NCBI GenBank assembly: GCA_036394315.1
Contig: DASWFI010000052.1
Span: forward strand, 1-57,748
Reading direction: 5' to 3'
From: DASWFI01 sp036394315
Lineage (GTDB): Bacteria > Patescibacteriota > Doudnabacteria > UBA920 > O2-02-FULL-48-8
Length of the DNA stretch: 57,748 bases
Shown here in pieces: positions 24,610-33,629 of this stretch. A model generated the notes under the pieces. It saw nothing but the letters and a program-made list of their open reading frames with translations, did not search any database and was not told where the DNA came from. Numbering within the stretch: the stretch's first letter is position 1; the number at the start of each line of letters is the position of its first letter. The translations under genes and the position numbers were made by a program.

Positions 24610-25200
24610 CTATATATTCATCAGAAGACTAACTTCTTCCTGGAAATTTTCCAAAGAAGTATAAACTGATGCATTGATTCCCACTTCTTTGGCCGTTTCA
24701 ATGTCCTCGTCATCCCAGTATATAATTTCTTCCGGCTTAAGATTCAAGCGTTTGATTATGATCTCGAAAAAATCCTTTTGGGATTTGTTGTAACCCAGAT
24801 CGCAGGAATAAAAACACTCGTCGAAATATTCTTTAAAGTGGAGAATATTGGAAATATAGTTGGCGCGGTATTTTTCCTGATCAGACACCAAGCAGCACTT
24901 AATGTTTCCAGCTCTCAAATCTTTCACCACATCCATCACCGGTTGATTGGGTATGGTCTGCGTACGGAACCAATAATCCAAAAAGTCGTCTACAGACCCC
25001 TTCCAGCCCCAGCCTTTTAGGTAAGGAGTGACTTCGTGCTTGAGATCCGCCTGGCCTCTCTGGCACATTCGAAGTTTGTCTTTGAAAAACGGCCGGAGTT
25101 TTGCTTCCGGGATATGATACTCTTGAGCATAAACATCGCTGAAATACTTGGTCTTTTTGATTGTGACCCCGTCCCCAGCTATTAATAATGCTTTAATCAT
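24610..25200 (-). CDS. HAD-superfamily protein lacking the nucleophile aspartate
   Basis: A 196-residue protein with the HAD fold. The first motif, normally h-h-h-D-x-D-G-T/V, reads LLIAGDGVTI: Ala8 stands where the nucleophilic Asp should be, while Asp10 is kept. The remaining motifs are present: CLVSDQEK (Ser of motif II), the lysine region GYNKSQKDFFEIII and the acidic pair IIYWDDEDIETAKEVGINA. A cap domain of about 75 residues follows motif I. Without the nucleophile it should not form the aspartyl-phosphate intermediate, so it may be a binding or regulatory pseudo-phosphatase. It lies downstream of the UMP-kinase-like gene on the same strand. Confidence 0.8.
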   Translation of the reverse strand: MIKALLIAGDGVTIKKTKYFSDVYAQEYHIPEAKLRPFFKDKLRMCQRGQADLKHEVTPYLKGWGWKGSVDDFLDYWFRTQTIPNQPVMDVVKDLRAGNIKCCLVSDQEKYRANYISNILHFKEYFDECFYSCDLGYNKSQKDFFEIIIKRLNLKPEEIIYWDDEDIETAKEVGINASVYTSLENFQEEVSLLMNI

Positions 25201-25221
25201 TTGGTTTTTTCAAATTAGAAC

Positions 25222-25259
25222 TCCCCTCTCCCGTCCCGGGAAGGGTCGGGGTGAGGGCT
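25222..25259. repeat. C/G-rich palindromic intergenic repeat
   Basis: CCCCTCTCCCGTCCCGGG facing AAGGGTCGGGGTGAGGG, an imperfect palindrome of the common CCCTCACCC...GGGAGAGGGG type, between the HAD and UMP-kinase-like genes. Confidence 0.5.
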
Positions 25260-25280
25260 TCTTCTTAATTATACCATTCA

Positions 25281-25922
25281 TTAACCAATAACGGTTCCGT
25301 TATACGGTTTGTCGGATAAAAAATTTTGTAAATTATTTAATGAATTGCCGTTCATCACTATAACTTGTAACTTGAGAGATTCGGCAAATTTGGAAGCTAC
25401 AGGATCAAAAGGAAGATTTAATCCCGGATCCCACTTATTACCGATAATTTTACGAAAGTCCTTCCAAGAGATATTGTTCATTGGCTTGGCATCCTTATGA
25501 TCGCGAGGATTTTTATCATAAACATAATCGATATTGGTTAAGTTTATAATATATTTTGCTTTATACCGTTTGGCAAAAATCACCGAATCATAATCAGAAG
25601 ATCTGCCCGGTCGAGCTTCTTCCATATTCATTACTTTAACATTTTTCTGATTTTTAAAAACGCTCGAAAGCAGGAGGCTGTTTAGTTTGATGGAAAAAAT
25701 TCCCAACCAATCCAAATCATTGCGATTAAGATTGCCTAAAGTTTTGGCGGCGATGGCGTATTTACGGGCTGTCCGTCCACCACCTGGCGCCAGTACAAAA
25801 AAATCTCCTTTTCTACTTCTGGCCATCAGCAGCTTCTTGAAATTCTCCAAGAATCCCACGTCAATCTCCTCCGGTACTATCAACGACCCTCCTAATGAAA
25901 TTATATACTTGTTATTTGACAT
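25281..25922 (-). CDS. UMP kinase-like amino acid kinase family protein
   Basis: A 213-residue protein with the amino acid kinase fold. Residues IISLGGSLIVPEEID form the N-terminal glycine-rich loop. VLAPGGGRTARKYA follows, then the nucleotide-binding segment KYIINLTNIDYVYDKNPRDH and the C-terminal NGTVIG ending. The layout and length are closest to the archaeal-type UMP kinases (PyrH), slightly shorter than the usual 225-240 residues. It would convert UMP to UDP. It overlaps the ftsQ gene by 11 bases and is not next to frr, unlike in many bacteria. Another member of the amino acid kinase family cannot be fully excluded. Confidence 0.78.
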   Translation of the reverse strand: MSNNKYIISLGGSLIVPEEIDVGFLENFKKLLMARSRKGDFFVLAPGGGRTARKYAIAAKTLGNLNRNDLDWLGIFSIKLNSLLLSSVFKNQKNVKVMNMEEARPGRSSDYDSVIFAKRYKAKYIINLTNIDYVYDKNPRDHKDAKPMNNISWKDFRKIIGNKWDPGLNLPFDPVASKFAESLKLQVIVMNGNSLNNLQNFLSDKPYNGTVIG

Positions 25923-26865
25923 TAGTTTCTGTTCCTGTAATTGCTGGCTGAATTTTTTGCTGACATGAACTTTCCTTGAGGCAATAATACGCCCACTTGC
26001 TTATTCGCAAATCTATATATACCAATTTAGGCAACTTGGGCTGCCCAATCTCTTTACTTAGAATAACAGCTAAGCTCGATAGTTGTACAGACACTGGTCG
26101 TGTAGTATCGAAAAACACCGACCATCCGGCTTTGGTAATAAACTGCACGTCAGTGCTGCTTTTGCCAGGAAATTTTACAGATTCTATTCCTTCCGTCATC
26201 TTGCTGCTCCATGACTTGTTCATGGATAAAACAAAGGGGGCTAATTTTTGATTGGGCAGATTTTCCCCTCGAGAAAAATTTTCGACTAATTGATCGTGAG
26301 CAATCAATAATTTCTGCGGACTCTCGATCTGGCTCACCACGACTCCTGCATCATTCACTAAAAAATAGCTTCCGTTGGATTCGATTACAAATCCTGGAGT
26401 GTGCTCGACTATTTCAATGCTGAGTTTATTGGGCCAGGTTCTGTTAAAGCTCACTATCCCTTTAATCGTAGGGATGGCAGTGGTAAGCAGCTCGCTGACC
26501 CGGCCGCGCGTCATCAGAAAAAAATTGTTTTTCTTAATCAGAAAAAATCTTGAATCGTTGGAATTCAGAACGTTTTGGATTTCTTGCGTCGAAACCTGGC
26601 GATTGCCTTTTATCGTTACATCCGTGATTACCAATGTGGATGAAATGGTAAAATAATAAGCCACGATTAACACCAACGCGATGCCGACAATTTTTATCGC
26701 TCTCGCAGTACCGCTACTGCGAGAAAAAATCTTTAGGGAAAAACCTAAGGTCGGATTAAACGCGCGCTTATAGTTGCTGGCTTCTTTGATCTTTCGCCGA
26801 AACTCCAGACCGCCAAATCGCCGCCTGGGTTCCATCTTTTTTCTGTGTTTTGAGAAAATTTTCAT
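25912..26865 (-). CDS. ftsQ: Cell division protein FtsQ/DivIB
   Basis: A 317-residue bitopic membrane protein: a basic cytoplasmic N-terminus of about 60 residues (KHRKKMEPRRRFGGLEFRRK), one membrane helix (about residues 62-80), then a POTRA domain (TISSTLVITDVTIKGNRQVS to about residue 150, ending NKLSIEIVEHTPGFVI) and the FtsQ beta domain (YFLVNDAGVVV onward). It links divisome partners at the septum. It overlaps ddl by four bases, the classical ddl-ftsQ order of the dcw cluster. The C-terminal extension with a Cys pair (YYCLKESSCQQ) is unusual. Confidence 0.88.
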   Translation of the reverse strand: MKIFSKHRKKMEPRRRFGGLEFRRKIKEASNYKRAFNPTLGFSLKIFSRSSGTARAIKIVGIALVLIVAYYFTISSTLVITDVTIKGNRQVSTQEIQNVLNSNDSRFFLIKKNNFFLMTRGRVSELLTTAIPTIKGIVSFNRTWPNKLSIEIVEHTPGFVIESNGSYFLVNDAGVVVSQIESPQKLLIAHDQLVENFSRGENLPNQKLAPFVLSMNKSWSSKMTEGIESVKFPGKSSTDVQFITKAGWSVFFDTTRPVSVQLSSLAVILSKEIGQPKLPKLVYIDLRISKWAYYCLKESSCQQKIQPAITGTETNVK

Positions 26866-27806
26866 TCTTTGTTTAAAGCTAATTGAATCAGTTTGGCTAA
26901 AAGCACGGAAAAAGGAATTCCTGCCGCTGCCGCTGACTTGGGAACCAAAGAATTTGCAGTCATCCCCGGAATGGTATTAATCTCCAGAAAGTATACTTTT
27001 TCATCCTCAGTAACTATGAAGTCCGATCGGGTTATTCCCCGACAATTGAGAAGTTCGTGTACTAACAAAGCTGTTTCCTGCATTTCCGCCGCGAGTTTTT
27101 TGGAAATCCTTGCCGGCACGATTTCATCGCTTCCTCCCACTTTATATTTGGCCTTATAATCAAAAAAGTCAGAAACTTTCGGCACTATCTGGATCACTGG
27201 TAGAGCCTGCAGCTTCTTATTTCCCAAAACCGGAACCGTAAACTCTCTCCCTTTCAAAAATGGTTCTATTATTACTTCATCGTCCTGATTGAGAGCATTT
27301 ATAATTCCCTTTTCAATTTCTTTCTTATTACTGCTAATAGTGACTCCTACTGATGAACCTATATGATTTGGTTTTATCACAAGCTTGCCCTTCAGATTGC
27401 TTAGATATTTCTTTCGATCGTTTTTATATTCTTCTTTGGAAATAAGCACATGAGGAGCTACCAAAACGCCTTCCGACGCTACTATTCTTTTTGTTAGGGC
27501 TTTATTCATGGCCAAAGCAGAGGCTAAAACACCCGAGCAGGTATATTTTAAACCTAACAGATCTAAAACTCCTTGAACTGTACCATCTTCCCCGCCTGGA
27601 CCATGCAGCGCTAAAAAAGCCACATCAATCTTTTTATATGAATTATTGAGCTTGCTCAACCATTTTCTGTCATTCGAAATTTCTATGGGAATAATCTCGT
27701 ATTTCTTGGATAATACACTCGCAACGTTTTTCGCCGATACCAAAGAAACTTTCCGTTCTTCGGAAGTCCCGCCGAAAATTAATGCTATTCGTAATTTTTT
27801 AGACAT
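26862..27806 (-). CDS. ddl: D-alanine--D-alanine ligase
   Basis: A 314-residue ATP-grasp enzyme making the D-Ala-D-Ala dipeptide for peptidoglycan. Recognisable segments are IALIFGGTSEERKVSLVSAK, LALHGPGGEDGTVQGVLDLL (about residues 66-85), the ATP-binding lysine in LVIKPNHIGSSVGVT and the metal/substrate segment FLEINTIPGMTANSLVPKSA near the C-terminus. Length is normal for the family. It overlaps alr by 8 bases and ftsQ by 4, so D-Ala production and ligation are encoded together. Confidence 0.96.
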   Translation of the reverse strand: MSKKLRIALIFGGTSEERKVSLVSAKNVASVLSKKYEIIPIEISNDRKWLSKLNNSYKKIDVAFLALHGPGGEDGTVQGVLDLLGLKYTCSGVLASALAMNKALTKRIVASEGVLVAPHVLISKEEYKNDRKKYLSNLKGKLVIKPNHIGSSVGVTISSNKKEIEKGIINALNQDDEVIIEPFLKGREFTVPVLGNKKLQALPVIQIVPKVSDFFDYKAKYKVGGSDEIVPARISKKLAAEMQETALLVHELLNCRGITRSDFIVTEDEKVYFLEINTIPGMTANSLVPKSAAAAGIPFSVLLAKLIQLALNKE

Positions 27807-28926
27807 TTATAATCCTCGGAATTATAAGATTAATTCTGGTTACTATTTCGTAATTGATCGTATTGATTCTTTTTGCCAGCTCATCGGCGGTAATCTCTTC
27901 TTTGCCCTGCTTACCGATCAGGACAGCTGTGTCGCCGGCTTTCGCGATTTTAACATCTGTCACATCCACACTCATAAGATTCATATAAATTCGTCCCCTT
28001 ATCGGGCAGCGTTGGCCCCCGACCAAAACCTCGGAGTTGTTGGAAAATCCCCGATCATATCCTTCAAAGTAGCCGACCGGTAAAATTGCTAATTTAGTGG
28101 GCCGTTTCGTTTGATAGCTTCTGCCATAACCGATATACGCACCTTTGGGCAGATTTTTGACCGCTAAAATTTCGGTTTTCCAGGTAAGTGCCGGCTTCAA
28201 ATTAAAACCCGGATTATGCTTTTGGACTTCTGAGCGGATGGATTTGTAAGATTGCATGCCATAAATGCCAAGGCCAATACGCACCATATCAAACTGACTC
28301 TGAGGGAAAGCCAAAGAAGACGCGGTGCAAGCAATATGTTTGATGGGAATTTGGATGCCGTTCTTTTCTAAATCTTCAATTATCGCCTGGAAATGCTTCA
28401 GTTGAATCAGAGTATATTCTGGATCGTCTTCCGAAGCCGCAAAGTGGCTAAATAATCCTTCCACTGTAATATTTGGGAGTTTGCGTACGTTTTTGGTAAA
28501 TTCTACCGCGTCTTTGGCCAGCACGCCTAGCCGGGATAGGCCTGTGCCAACTTTGATGTGAACCGATGCTTTCTTTTTTAACTTTTTCGCTTCCTTGGAA
28601 ATTGCCTGCACTTGCTTAAGATCGTAAATTACCAGTGCAATATTTTTTGCTATCAAAGAATTAACCTGCTCCAGCGCATAATAATTCAAAACTACAATCG
28701 GTTTTTTAATGCCGAATTCCCGCAAAGCCAAAGCTTCACTGCCACTGGCTGTCCCAAACAAATCCACCGCAGGCTCAAGCGTAGTACTTGCCGCAAAAGA
28801 ACCATGACCGTAAGCATTGCTTTTGACCACAGCCATAAGTTTGGCTTTTTTCAACACCCGCTTAAATTGTTTGGCGTTATGAAGAAGTGCCGCTTTGCTT
28901 ATTTCCAACCAATTTAAATGACTCAT
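27799..28926 (-). CDS. alr: Alanine racemase
   Basis: A 375-residue PLP enzyme converting L-Ala to D-Ala. The PLP-binding lysine is in KLMAVVKSNAYGHGS (Lys34 region), followed by the TIM-barrel motifs SRLGVLAKDAVEF and HIACTASSLAFPQSQFDMVR and the C-terminal beta domain with GAYIGYGRSYQTKRP and RIYMNLMSVDVTDV. The catalytic tyrosine and PLP-phosphate contacts appear intact. It overlaps both serS (4 bases) and ddl (8 bases), placing D-Ala synthesis in one operon with its ligase. Confidence 0.95.
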   Translation of the reverse strand: MSHLNWLEISKAALLHNAKQFKRVLKKAKLMAVVKSNAYGHGSFAASTTLEPAVDLFGTASGSEALALREFGIKKPIVVLNYYALEQVNSLIAKNIALVIYDLKQVQAISKEAKKLKKKASVHIKVGTGLSRLGVLAKDAVEFTKNVRKLPNITVEGLFSHFAASEDDPEYTLIQLKHFQAIIEDLEKNGIQIPIKHIACTASSLAFPQSQFDMVRIGLGIYGMQSYKSIRSEVQKHNPGFNLKPALTWKTEILAVKNLPKGAYIGYGRSYQTKRPTKLAILPVGYFEGYDRGFSNNSEVLVGGQRCPIRGRIYMNLMSVDVTDVKIAKAGDTAVLIGKQGKEEITADELAKRINTINYEIVTRINLIIPRIINV

Positions 28927-30212
28927 TTCTTCTTAATTACTTCAAATCCTGTGTATGACTGTAAAACTTTCGGAATCAATATTGACCCATCTTCCTGCTG
29001 ATTATTTTCCATAATTGCGATAATCATTCTTCCGATCGCAAATGCCGTACCGTTTAAAATATGAACCAACCCGCGACCTTCTTTTCCTTGATATTTAATC
29101 GCTAAACGACGCGACTGGAAATCCGTAGTGGTCGAGATTGAATGAGTCTCGCGATATTTTTCCTGTGAGGGCATCCACGTTTCAATATCAATTGTTTCAG
29201 CGGCGGGGAACGAGATGTCGCCGGTGCAAAGCTGAACGACCTGGAAAGGAAGATCCAGTTCCTTCAGCATGTCTTCCACGGTATTCAGCATTTCAGTCCT
29301 GATTTGCTCGTCCTGTTCCGGTTTTATGAAAGCCACCATTTCCACCTTGTCGAATTGATGCAAGCGTAAAATCCCTCGGGTATCGCGACCATAGGTTCCA
29401 GCCTCCCTTCGAAAACAAGACGAGAAGGCAGCGTATTTTTTGGGCAATTCTTCATCTTTGAACGTTTCGTCCTTATGCATGGGCACCACGGAATGTTCAC
29501 CCGTGCCGATCAAATATAAATGGTCTTTTTGCTCTTCATCTGATTCAGATTTTTGTAGATCTTCGACTAAATAATAGTTTTCATTCCCGCCTGCCTGCCA
29601 ATAACCTAAACCTCCTGTAATATTCTGTTTGATTAGCGCTGGCGGTAAAATAGGTGAAAATCCTCTTTTTATAAGCCTGCTTAAAGCAAATTGCACTAAA
29701 GCGAATTCCAAAATTACTCCCTGATTTTTCAAATAGGCAAATCTGGGTCCGGAAACTTTGGTTGCTCGTTGAACATCGATAATATCCAACGCTTCACCGA
29801 GCTCAAGGTGATCTTTTGGCTTAAACGAAAATTTGTTCGGCTTTCCAGTTTTTCGTAAAATTTTATTCTCCGTTTCATCCGCCCCAACTGGAACATGATC
29901 CAGAGGCAAGTTCGGGATACGATTCATTGCTTCCGTCCATTCCTGTTCTATGTTTGTCTGCTCCGTTTCTATTTCCGCCAGGTGATCTTTAAGTTTGCGG
30001 CTTTCCGCAATTAATTCTTCGTCTTTATCCTTTTGCAATTTTTGCGTTATTTCGTTCCGTCTGCTTCTGATCGCCTCCACCTCAATAATCAATTTGCGAC
30101 GAGTATCGTCCAATGCAATAATTTGATCCACAACTTCCGGATTTCCGTTTTTATTTTTTACTGCTTCGCGGACCTTTTTCTGATTGTCTCTGATAAACTT
30201 TATGTCGAGCAT
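28923..30212 (-). CDS. serS: Seryl-tRNA synthetase
   Basis: A 429-residue class II synthetase. The N-terminal antiparallel coiled-coil arm that binds tRNA-Ser spans about residues 30-105. Motif 2 appears as SSCFRREAGTYGRDTRGILR followed by HQFDKVE, and motif 3 as LNGTAFAIGRMIIAIMENNQ. The loop STTTDFQSRRLAIKY that senses serine is present. It lies one base from the ITPase-like gene and overlaps alr, continuing the operon. Confidence 0.96.
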   Translation of the reverse strand: MLDIKFIRDNQKKVREAVKNKNGNPEVVDQIIALDDTRRKLIIEVEAIRSRRNEITQKLQKDKDEELIAESRKLKDHLAEIETEQTNIEQEWTEAMNRIPNLPLDHVPVGADETENKILRKTGKPNKFSFKPKDHLELGEALDIIDVQRATKVSGPRFAYLKNQGVILEFALVQFALSRLIKRGFSPILPPALIKQNITGGLGYWQAGGNENYYLVEDLQKSESDEEQKDHLYLIGTGEHSVVPMHKDETFKDEELPKKYAAFSSCFRREAGTYGRDTRGILRLHQFDKVEMVAFIKPEQDEQIRTEMLNTVEDMLKELDLPFQVVQLCTGDISFPAAETIDIETWMPSQEKYRETHSISTTTDFQSRRLAIKYQGKEGRGLVHILNGTAFAIGRMIIAIMENNQQEDGSILIPKVLQSYTGFEVIKKK

Positions 30213-30213
30213 A

Positions 30214-30807
30214 TTAATCCTTGCTTAATTCTTTAAAAATATATTTTATCTTCTCTATTGCATGTTTTCTGTGATTCATAATTTCTTCCTCCTGATCTGA
30301 AAGTTCAAGCCAATATTTTTTGTAGTTAGGTAAAAACAAAACGGAACGATATGGAAAACCGGCAATCTTTTTATCACTTGGCTTTTCCGCGACTACGCCC
30401 TCAATCTCAGCATGGGAAGTAGCAACTCCGAACGGAGTAGCAACCGCAATTACAACCGTATGTTTAGCTACCCTGTCTTTCTTACCTTCCATTCTTTTTA
30501 TCACTTCTGAAATAATCTCTTCATCTGACATCTCTCGACCGATCCAACGCTTGCTTCTTACGCCTGGCTCGCCATTTAAAGCCTTGATTTCAAAACCTCC
30601 ATCATCCACAATGGCTGGTATACCCGATTTCTCAAAATAGTATTTAGCCTTATTAATTGCTTCTTCTTCAAAAGTAGGAGCATTTTCCTCCGGAGCAGGA
30701 ATATTTAAATCTTTAGCGGAAAGCACTTCCAAGTCAAAACCTTTCAGAAGTTCTCTATATTGGTCCACCTTTGCTTGATTGCCGGTACCGATTAAGATTT
30801 TCTTCAT
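30214..30807 (-). CDS. Non-canonical purine NTP pyrophosphatase (RdgB/HAM1/ITPase family)
   Basis: A 197-residue protein with the HAM1 layout: ILIGTGNQAKVDQYRELL at the start, the acidic region PTFEEEAINKAKYYFEKSG, VDDGGFEIKALNGEPGVRSKRW and the C-terminal YKKYWLELSDQEEEIMNHRK. The family hydrolyses ITP, dITP and XTP to clean the nucleotide pool. The family motif A-D-D-S-G-L reads VDDGGF here, a conservative change next to the catalytic aspartates. It overlaps the HD gene by four bases. Confidence 0.9.
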   Translation of the reverse strand: MKKILIGTGNQAKVDQYRELLKGFDLEVLSAKDLNIPAPEENAPTFEEEAINKAKYYFEKSGIPAIVDDGGFEIKALNGEPGVRSKRWIGREMSDEEIISEVIKRMEGKKDRVAKHTVVIAVATPFGVATSHAEIEGVVAEKPSDKKIAGFPYRSVLFLPNYKKYWLELSDQEEEIMNHRKHAIEKIKYIFKELSKD

Positions 30808-31358
30808 AATCCTATTTCCTCTGCATGCTCTTTCATAGCATTAAGAGAAATCTCCACCAATTCCGTTATTTCCATGCCGATAAAATCTTTACAAAGCAGG
30901 ATTATGTCTCGATTCACTCCCGCAGCAAAACTTTTCTGCTTAAATTTTTTCAAAACTGATTCAGAGGTTACTGATGCCAATTTCTTATCCGGCTGCACCA
31001 ACGCCGCGGCTGTGATCAAACCTGATAATTCTTCAACGCAATACAAAGTTTTCTCAAGCATGGTTTCCGGTTTTATATCATGCGCCCAATTGTGAACATA
31101 AATCGCATTGATAATCTCCGGTTTCAAATCTGTTTTTTCTAAAATCTGCTTGGTTATTTTCGTGTGATTCTTAAAATCATCCTTGGTCTTCTCCCAGTCC
31201 AGGTCGTGCAGCATGCCTGCCAATTCCCAGTCATTCTGATTTTCGCCGAACTTCTGTGCCAGTGCTTGCATGATAAACCCCACAGCAACATTGTGTCGGA
31301 TCAGATTTGAATTAGTAATATGCTGGGCTAGTAAATCTAGCGCTTCTTGTCTTGTCAT
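30804..31358 (-). CDS. HD-domain phosphohydrolase
   Basis: A 184-residue protein with the HD signature: the first histidine in RHNVAVGFIMQALA, the H-D pair in LAGMLHDLDWEKT (His-Asp at about residues 51-52) and later histidines in AIYVHNWAHDI. These are predicted metal ligands. The family includes nucleotidases and phosphodiesterases; this short, single-domain type has been found in CPR and Firmicutes, and the substrate is unknown. It lies between lysS and the ITPase-like gene with very short spacers. Confidence 0.85.
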   Translation of the reverse strand: MTRQEALDLLAQHITNSNLIRHNVAVGFIMQALAQKFGENQNDWELAGMLHDLDWEKTKDDFKNHTKITKQILEKTDLKPEIINAIYVHNWAHDIKPETMLEKTLYCVEELSGLITAAALVQPDKKLASVTSESVLKKFKQKSFAAGVNRDIILLCKDFIGMEITELVEISLNAMKEHAEEIGL

Positions 31359-31367
31359 CCGATATAC

Positions 31368-32822
31368 CTATTCTTCTTTCATCGGTGGGAAGAAAACTGT
31401 TTCCCGGATCGATTTATCCATAATCACCGAAAATAATCTTTCTGAAAGTCCAAATCCTGCGGCTGGCGGCATGCCATATTCCAGCGCTTCCACATAATCT
31501 TCATCCAACATCTGCGCTTCTTTATCGCCAGCTTCGCGCAACTTCATTTGCGCTTCGAAACGCTCACGTTGATCGATAGGATCGTTCAATTCTGAAAATC
31601 CTTTACCTAATTCTGTACCCCCGGCCACGATCTGCATTCTTTGGACCTGTTTGGAATTTTTGGGATCTTTTTTCGCCAAAGGTTCGATTTCAATCGGCGG
31701 GTTGATCAAAAAGGAAGGCTGCATCAAACTTGGCCGCACTTTTTTCTTATAAATCAAATCTATGACGCGGCCGCGGCCCTGATTTTTCTCAAATTTAATC
31801 TTTTCGCTTGAAGCATAATCCTGCAATTCTTTATCACTGACTTGGTTAAGATCCAAGCCGGTTTTTTCTTGAAAAATATCAAAGTAATTTATTTTCAGCC
31901 ACTTGCCTGACCAATCGATTTCTTTGCCGTCATAACTAGTTTTGAAACTACCGGTGACATTTTTAATAATCTGTTGATACAAATCCTGTGTCATCTCCAT
32001 CAATTGCTCGTAATCCGCATAAGCCCAATAAAATTCCATCTGCATGTAATCCTGCAAATGCTCGGTGGAAATTCCTTCATTGCGGAAAATCCGGCCGATT
32101 TCAAACACGCGCTCAAAGCCGCCGACCAAAAGTTTTTTCAATGGCAGCTCCAATGAGATGCGCAGATAAAAATCTCGATCCAACGCCTTGTGGTGCGTGA
32201 CAAACGGTTCGGCTTCAGCGCCGCCGGGAATCGGTTCCAGCACATTCATTTCAACTTCTATAAATTCCTTGGATTCCAGAAATTCGCGGATAGTTTTCCA
32301 AAACACTGATTTCTTTTTGAATAACTCGCGGGTTTCTGCATTGGCGATCAAATCCAGGTATCGCTTGCGTAGTTTAACTTCCGGATCTTTGAGCCCAAAA
32401 TAATCTTGCGGTACCGGCCGTAGTGATTTGGAAAGCAAGCGCAATTCTCTGACTTCCACACTTTTTTGCCCGGTCTTGGACAAAGCCAAGGTACCCGCTA
32501 CTTCCAAAAAATCTCCCAGGTCCAGTAAGTCCACCAATTTGAAATCTTTACCAATCGCGTCTTCTCGGACTAAAAGCTGGATTTTACCTGATTCGTCTTC
32601 CAAATCAAAAAACGCCAGTTTGCCATGCGTCCGCACTGACCGAATTCTGCCCGCAAGTATTACCGCCTTCTTTTCAATGCTGAACTTGTCAAATTTTTCC
32701 AAGCACTCGCCAATCGTATGAGTGCGTTTAGTCGTAATTGGATAAGGATCAATTCCTTGTTTTTTCAGTTCCTCTAATTTTTGTATCCTGACTTGGCGTA
32801 ATTCTTCGATTTTTTCTGTCAT
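31368..32822 (-). CDS. lysS: Lysyl-tRNA synthetase, class II
   Basis: A 484-residue class IIb enzyme. The N-terminal OB-fold anticodon domain (about residues 50-150, AGRIRSVRTHGKLAFFDLED) is followed by motif 2 RIFRNEGISTEHLQ and motif 3 GMPPAAGFGLSERLFS, where the more usual G-I-D-R is G-L-S-E-R with the arginine kept. The segment VAGGTELGKGFSELNDPIDQ is diagnostic. A TATAAT (32845-32850, minus strand) with a weak -35 lies about 25 bases upstream of the ATG. It heads the minus-strand operon that runs to at least the ftsQ gene. Confidence 0.96.
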   Translation of the reverse strand: MTEKIEELRQVRIQKLEELKKQGIDPYPITTKRTHTIGECLEKFDKFSIEKKAVILAGRIRSVRTHGKLAFFDLEDESGKIQLLVREDAIGKDFKLVDLLDLGDFLEVAGTLALSKTGQKSVEVRELRLLSKSLRPVPQDYFGLKDPEVKLRKRYLDLIANAETRELFKKKSVFWKTIREFLESKEFIEVEMNVLEPIPGGAEAEPFVTHHKALDRDFYLRISLELPLKKLLVGGFERVFEIGRIFRNEGISTEHLQDYMQMEFYWAYADYEQLMEMTQDLYQQIIKNVTGSFKTSYDGKEIDWSGKWLKINYFDIFQEKTGLDLNQVSDKELQDYASSEKIKFEKNQGRGRVIDLIYKKKVRPSLMQPSFLINPPIEIEPLAKKDPKNSKQVQRMQIVAGGTELGKGFSELNDPIDQRERFEAQMKLREAGDKEAQMLDEDYVEALEYGMPPAAGFGLSERLFSVIMDKSIRETVFFPPMKEE

Positions 32823-32875
32823 TTGATTGTATTAACTATCCTATATTATACCATAAATTTGCTTAAAAGAGAACG

Positions 32876-32905
32876 TGGACAATTAACCACAGCTCGTGTT
32901 AACAT
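32876..32905 (+). promoter_or_regulatory. Promoter of the zinc-ribbon orphan gene
   Basis: TGGACA (32876-32881), an 18-base spacer and TAACAT (32900-32905), about 35 bases upstream of the ATG at 32941 and divergent from lysS. Confidence 0.5.
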
Positions 32906-32940
32906 ATTGTGTCGATACTAGCGACTTTGAGGAGGAATTG

Positions 32941-33348
32941 ATGGGATACTACGAAAAGATCCAGTCGCGGAAGGGCCGCATTCACTTCTCCAGAAAAGGC
33001 GGAGAACCGGCAAGAACTTTCAATCCGACATACGCTGATGTCGCAGCTATCCGTGCGATCGGGAAACTGACATTCAGCTCTCTCCGAGGCGGTTTCTTTC
33101 GCTGCAATCAACGAGGAGAACTAGGGAAGCTCACAGAAGCCAACAAGGCGTTGCTCCGTGAAAGAGTAGGCGCCTTAAACACCAATCGGCCAGCAGACGT
33201 TCCAGTACCGGCCCCGCCGCAGATTCCGACCCTGAGGATCAGTCGGTCAGGGCCGACCACCGAATGCCCCTTCTGCAAAGAGTGGATCTTCGTGCGCCGC
33301 GACACCACATCTTGTATCCATTGCAAGGGTATATTCAAAACCGAATAG
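32941..33348 (+). CDS. Orphan 135-residue protein with C-terminal zinc ribbon
   Basis: The ATG at 32941 is preceded by GAGGAGG at good spacing; a TTG 15 codons upstream would lie inside the promoter and is rejected. The N-terminal half is basic (MGYYEKIQSRKGRIHFSRKG), followed by a proline-rich linker and a C4 zinc ribbon with Cys109, Cys112, Cys125 and Cys128 (CPFCKEWIFVRR then SCIHCKG). It may bind nucleic acid. Base composition is GC-richer than lysS and the following genes. A terminator overlaps the stop codon. No homologue is recognised. Confidence 0.72.
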   Translation: MGYYEKIQSRKGRIHFSRKGGEPARTFNPTYADVAAIRAIGKLTFSSLRGGFFRCNQRGELGKLTEANKALLRERVGALNTNRPADVPVPAPPQIPTLRISRSGPTTECPFCKEWIFVRRDTTSCIHCKGIFKTE

Positions 33349-33368
33349 AGGTAAGTTCGGTTCTTTTT
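33339..33368 (+). terminator. Intrinsic terminator overlapping a stop codon
   Basis: AACCGAA (33339-33345) pairs with TTCGGTT (33356-33362), then CTTTTT. The stop codon of the zinc-ribbon gene (33346-33348) lies in the loop. Confidence 0.75.
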
Positions 33369-33624
33369 ATTTCTTGATACTCTTTAAATTGTTTTGTAAG
33401 CCGTGATAATTTACCGAGGGTGAATCCTGGACTTGGTTTTGCAAATACAAACTTCCCTGATTTTGCTGATCAGCAGCTTTTTGCGCCTGATCTATCGCGT
33501 CTCGTCCCGATTCGATTTGGTTTTTCTTACTGCTTCCGTCCCAAGCTCTATAACCAAAAATTAGAGCGACAGCGATAGCAATGACTATGATCAATCCGAT
33601 CAAACCAAATCCGCTAAATTTCAT
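33367..33624 (-). CDS. Small single-pass membrane protein
   Basis: An 85-residue protein from the ATG at 33624 (MKFSGFGLIGLIIVIAIAVA). A start six codons upstream is possible but overlaps the previous gene. One membrane helix near the N-terminus is followed by a hydrophilic, Gln-rich helical tail (AIDQAQKAADQQNQGSLYLQ). The hydrophobic start resembles a class III-type anchor but shows no prepilin Glu5 motif. It follows the matrixin-like gene immediately and may be part of the same unit. Function unknown. Confidence 0.6.
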   Translation of the reverse strand: MKFSGFGLIGLIIVIAIAVALIFGYRAWDGSSKKNQIESGRDAIDQAQKAADQQNQGSLYLQNQVQDSPSVNYHGLQNNLKSIKK

Positions 33625-33629
33625 ATTAA

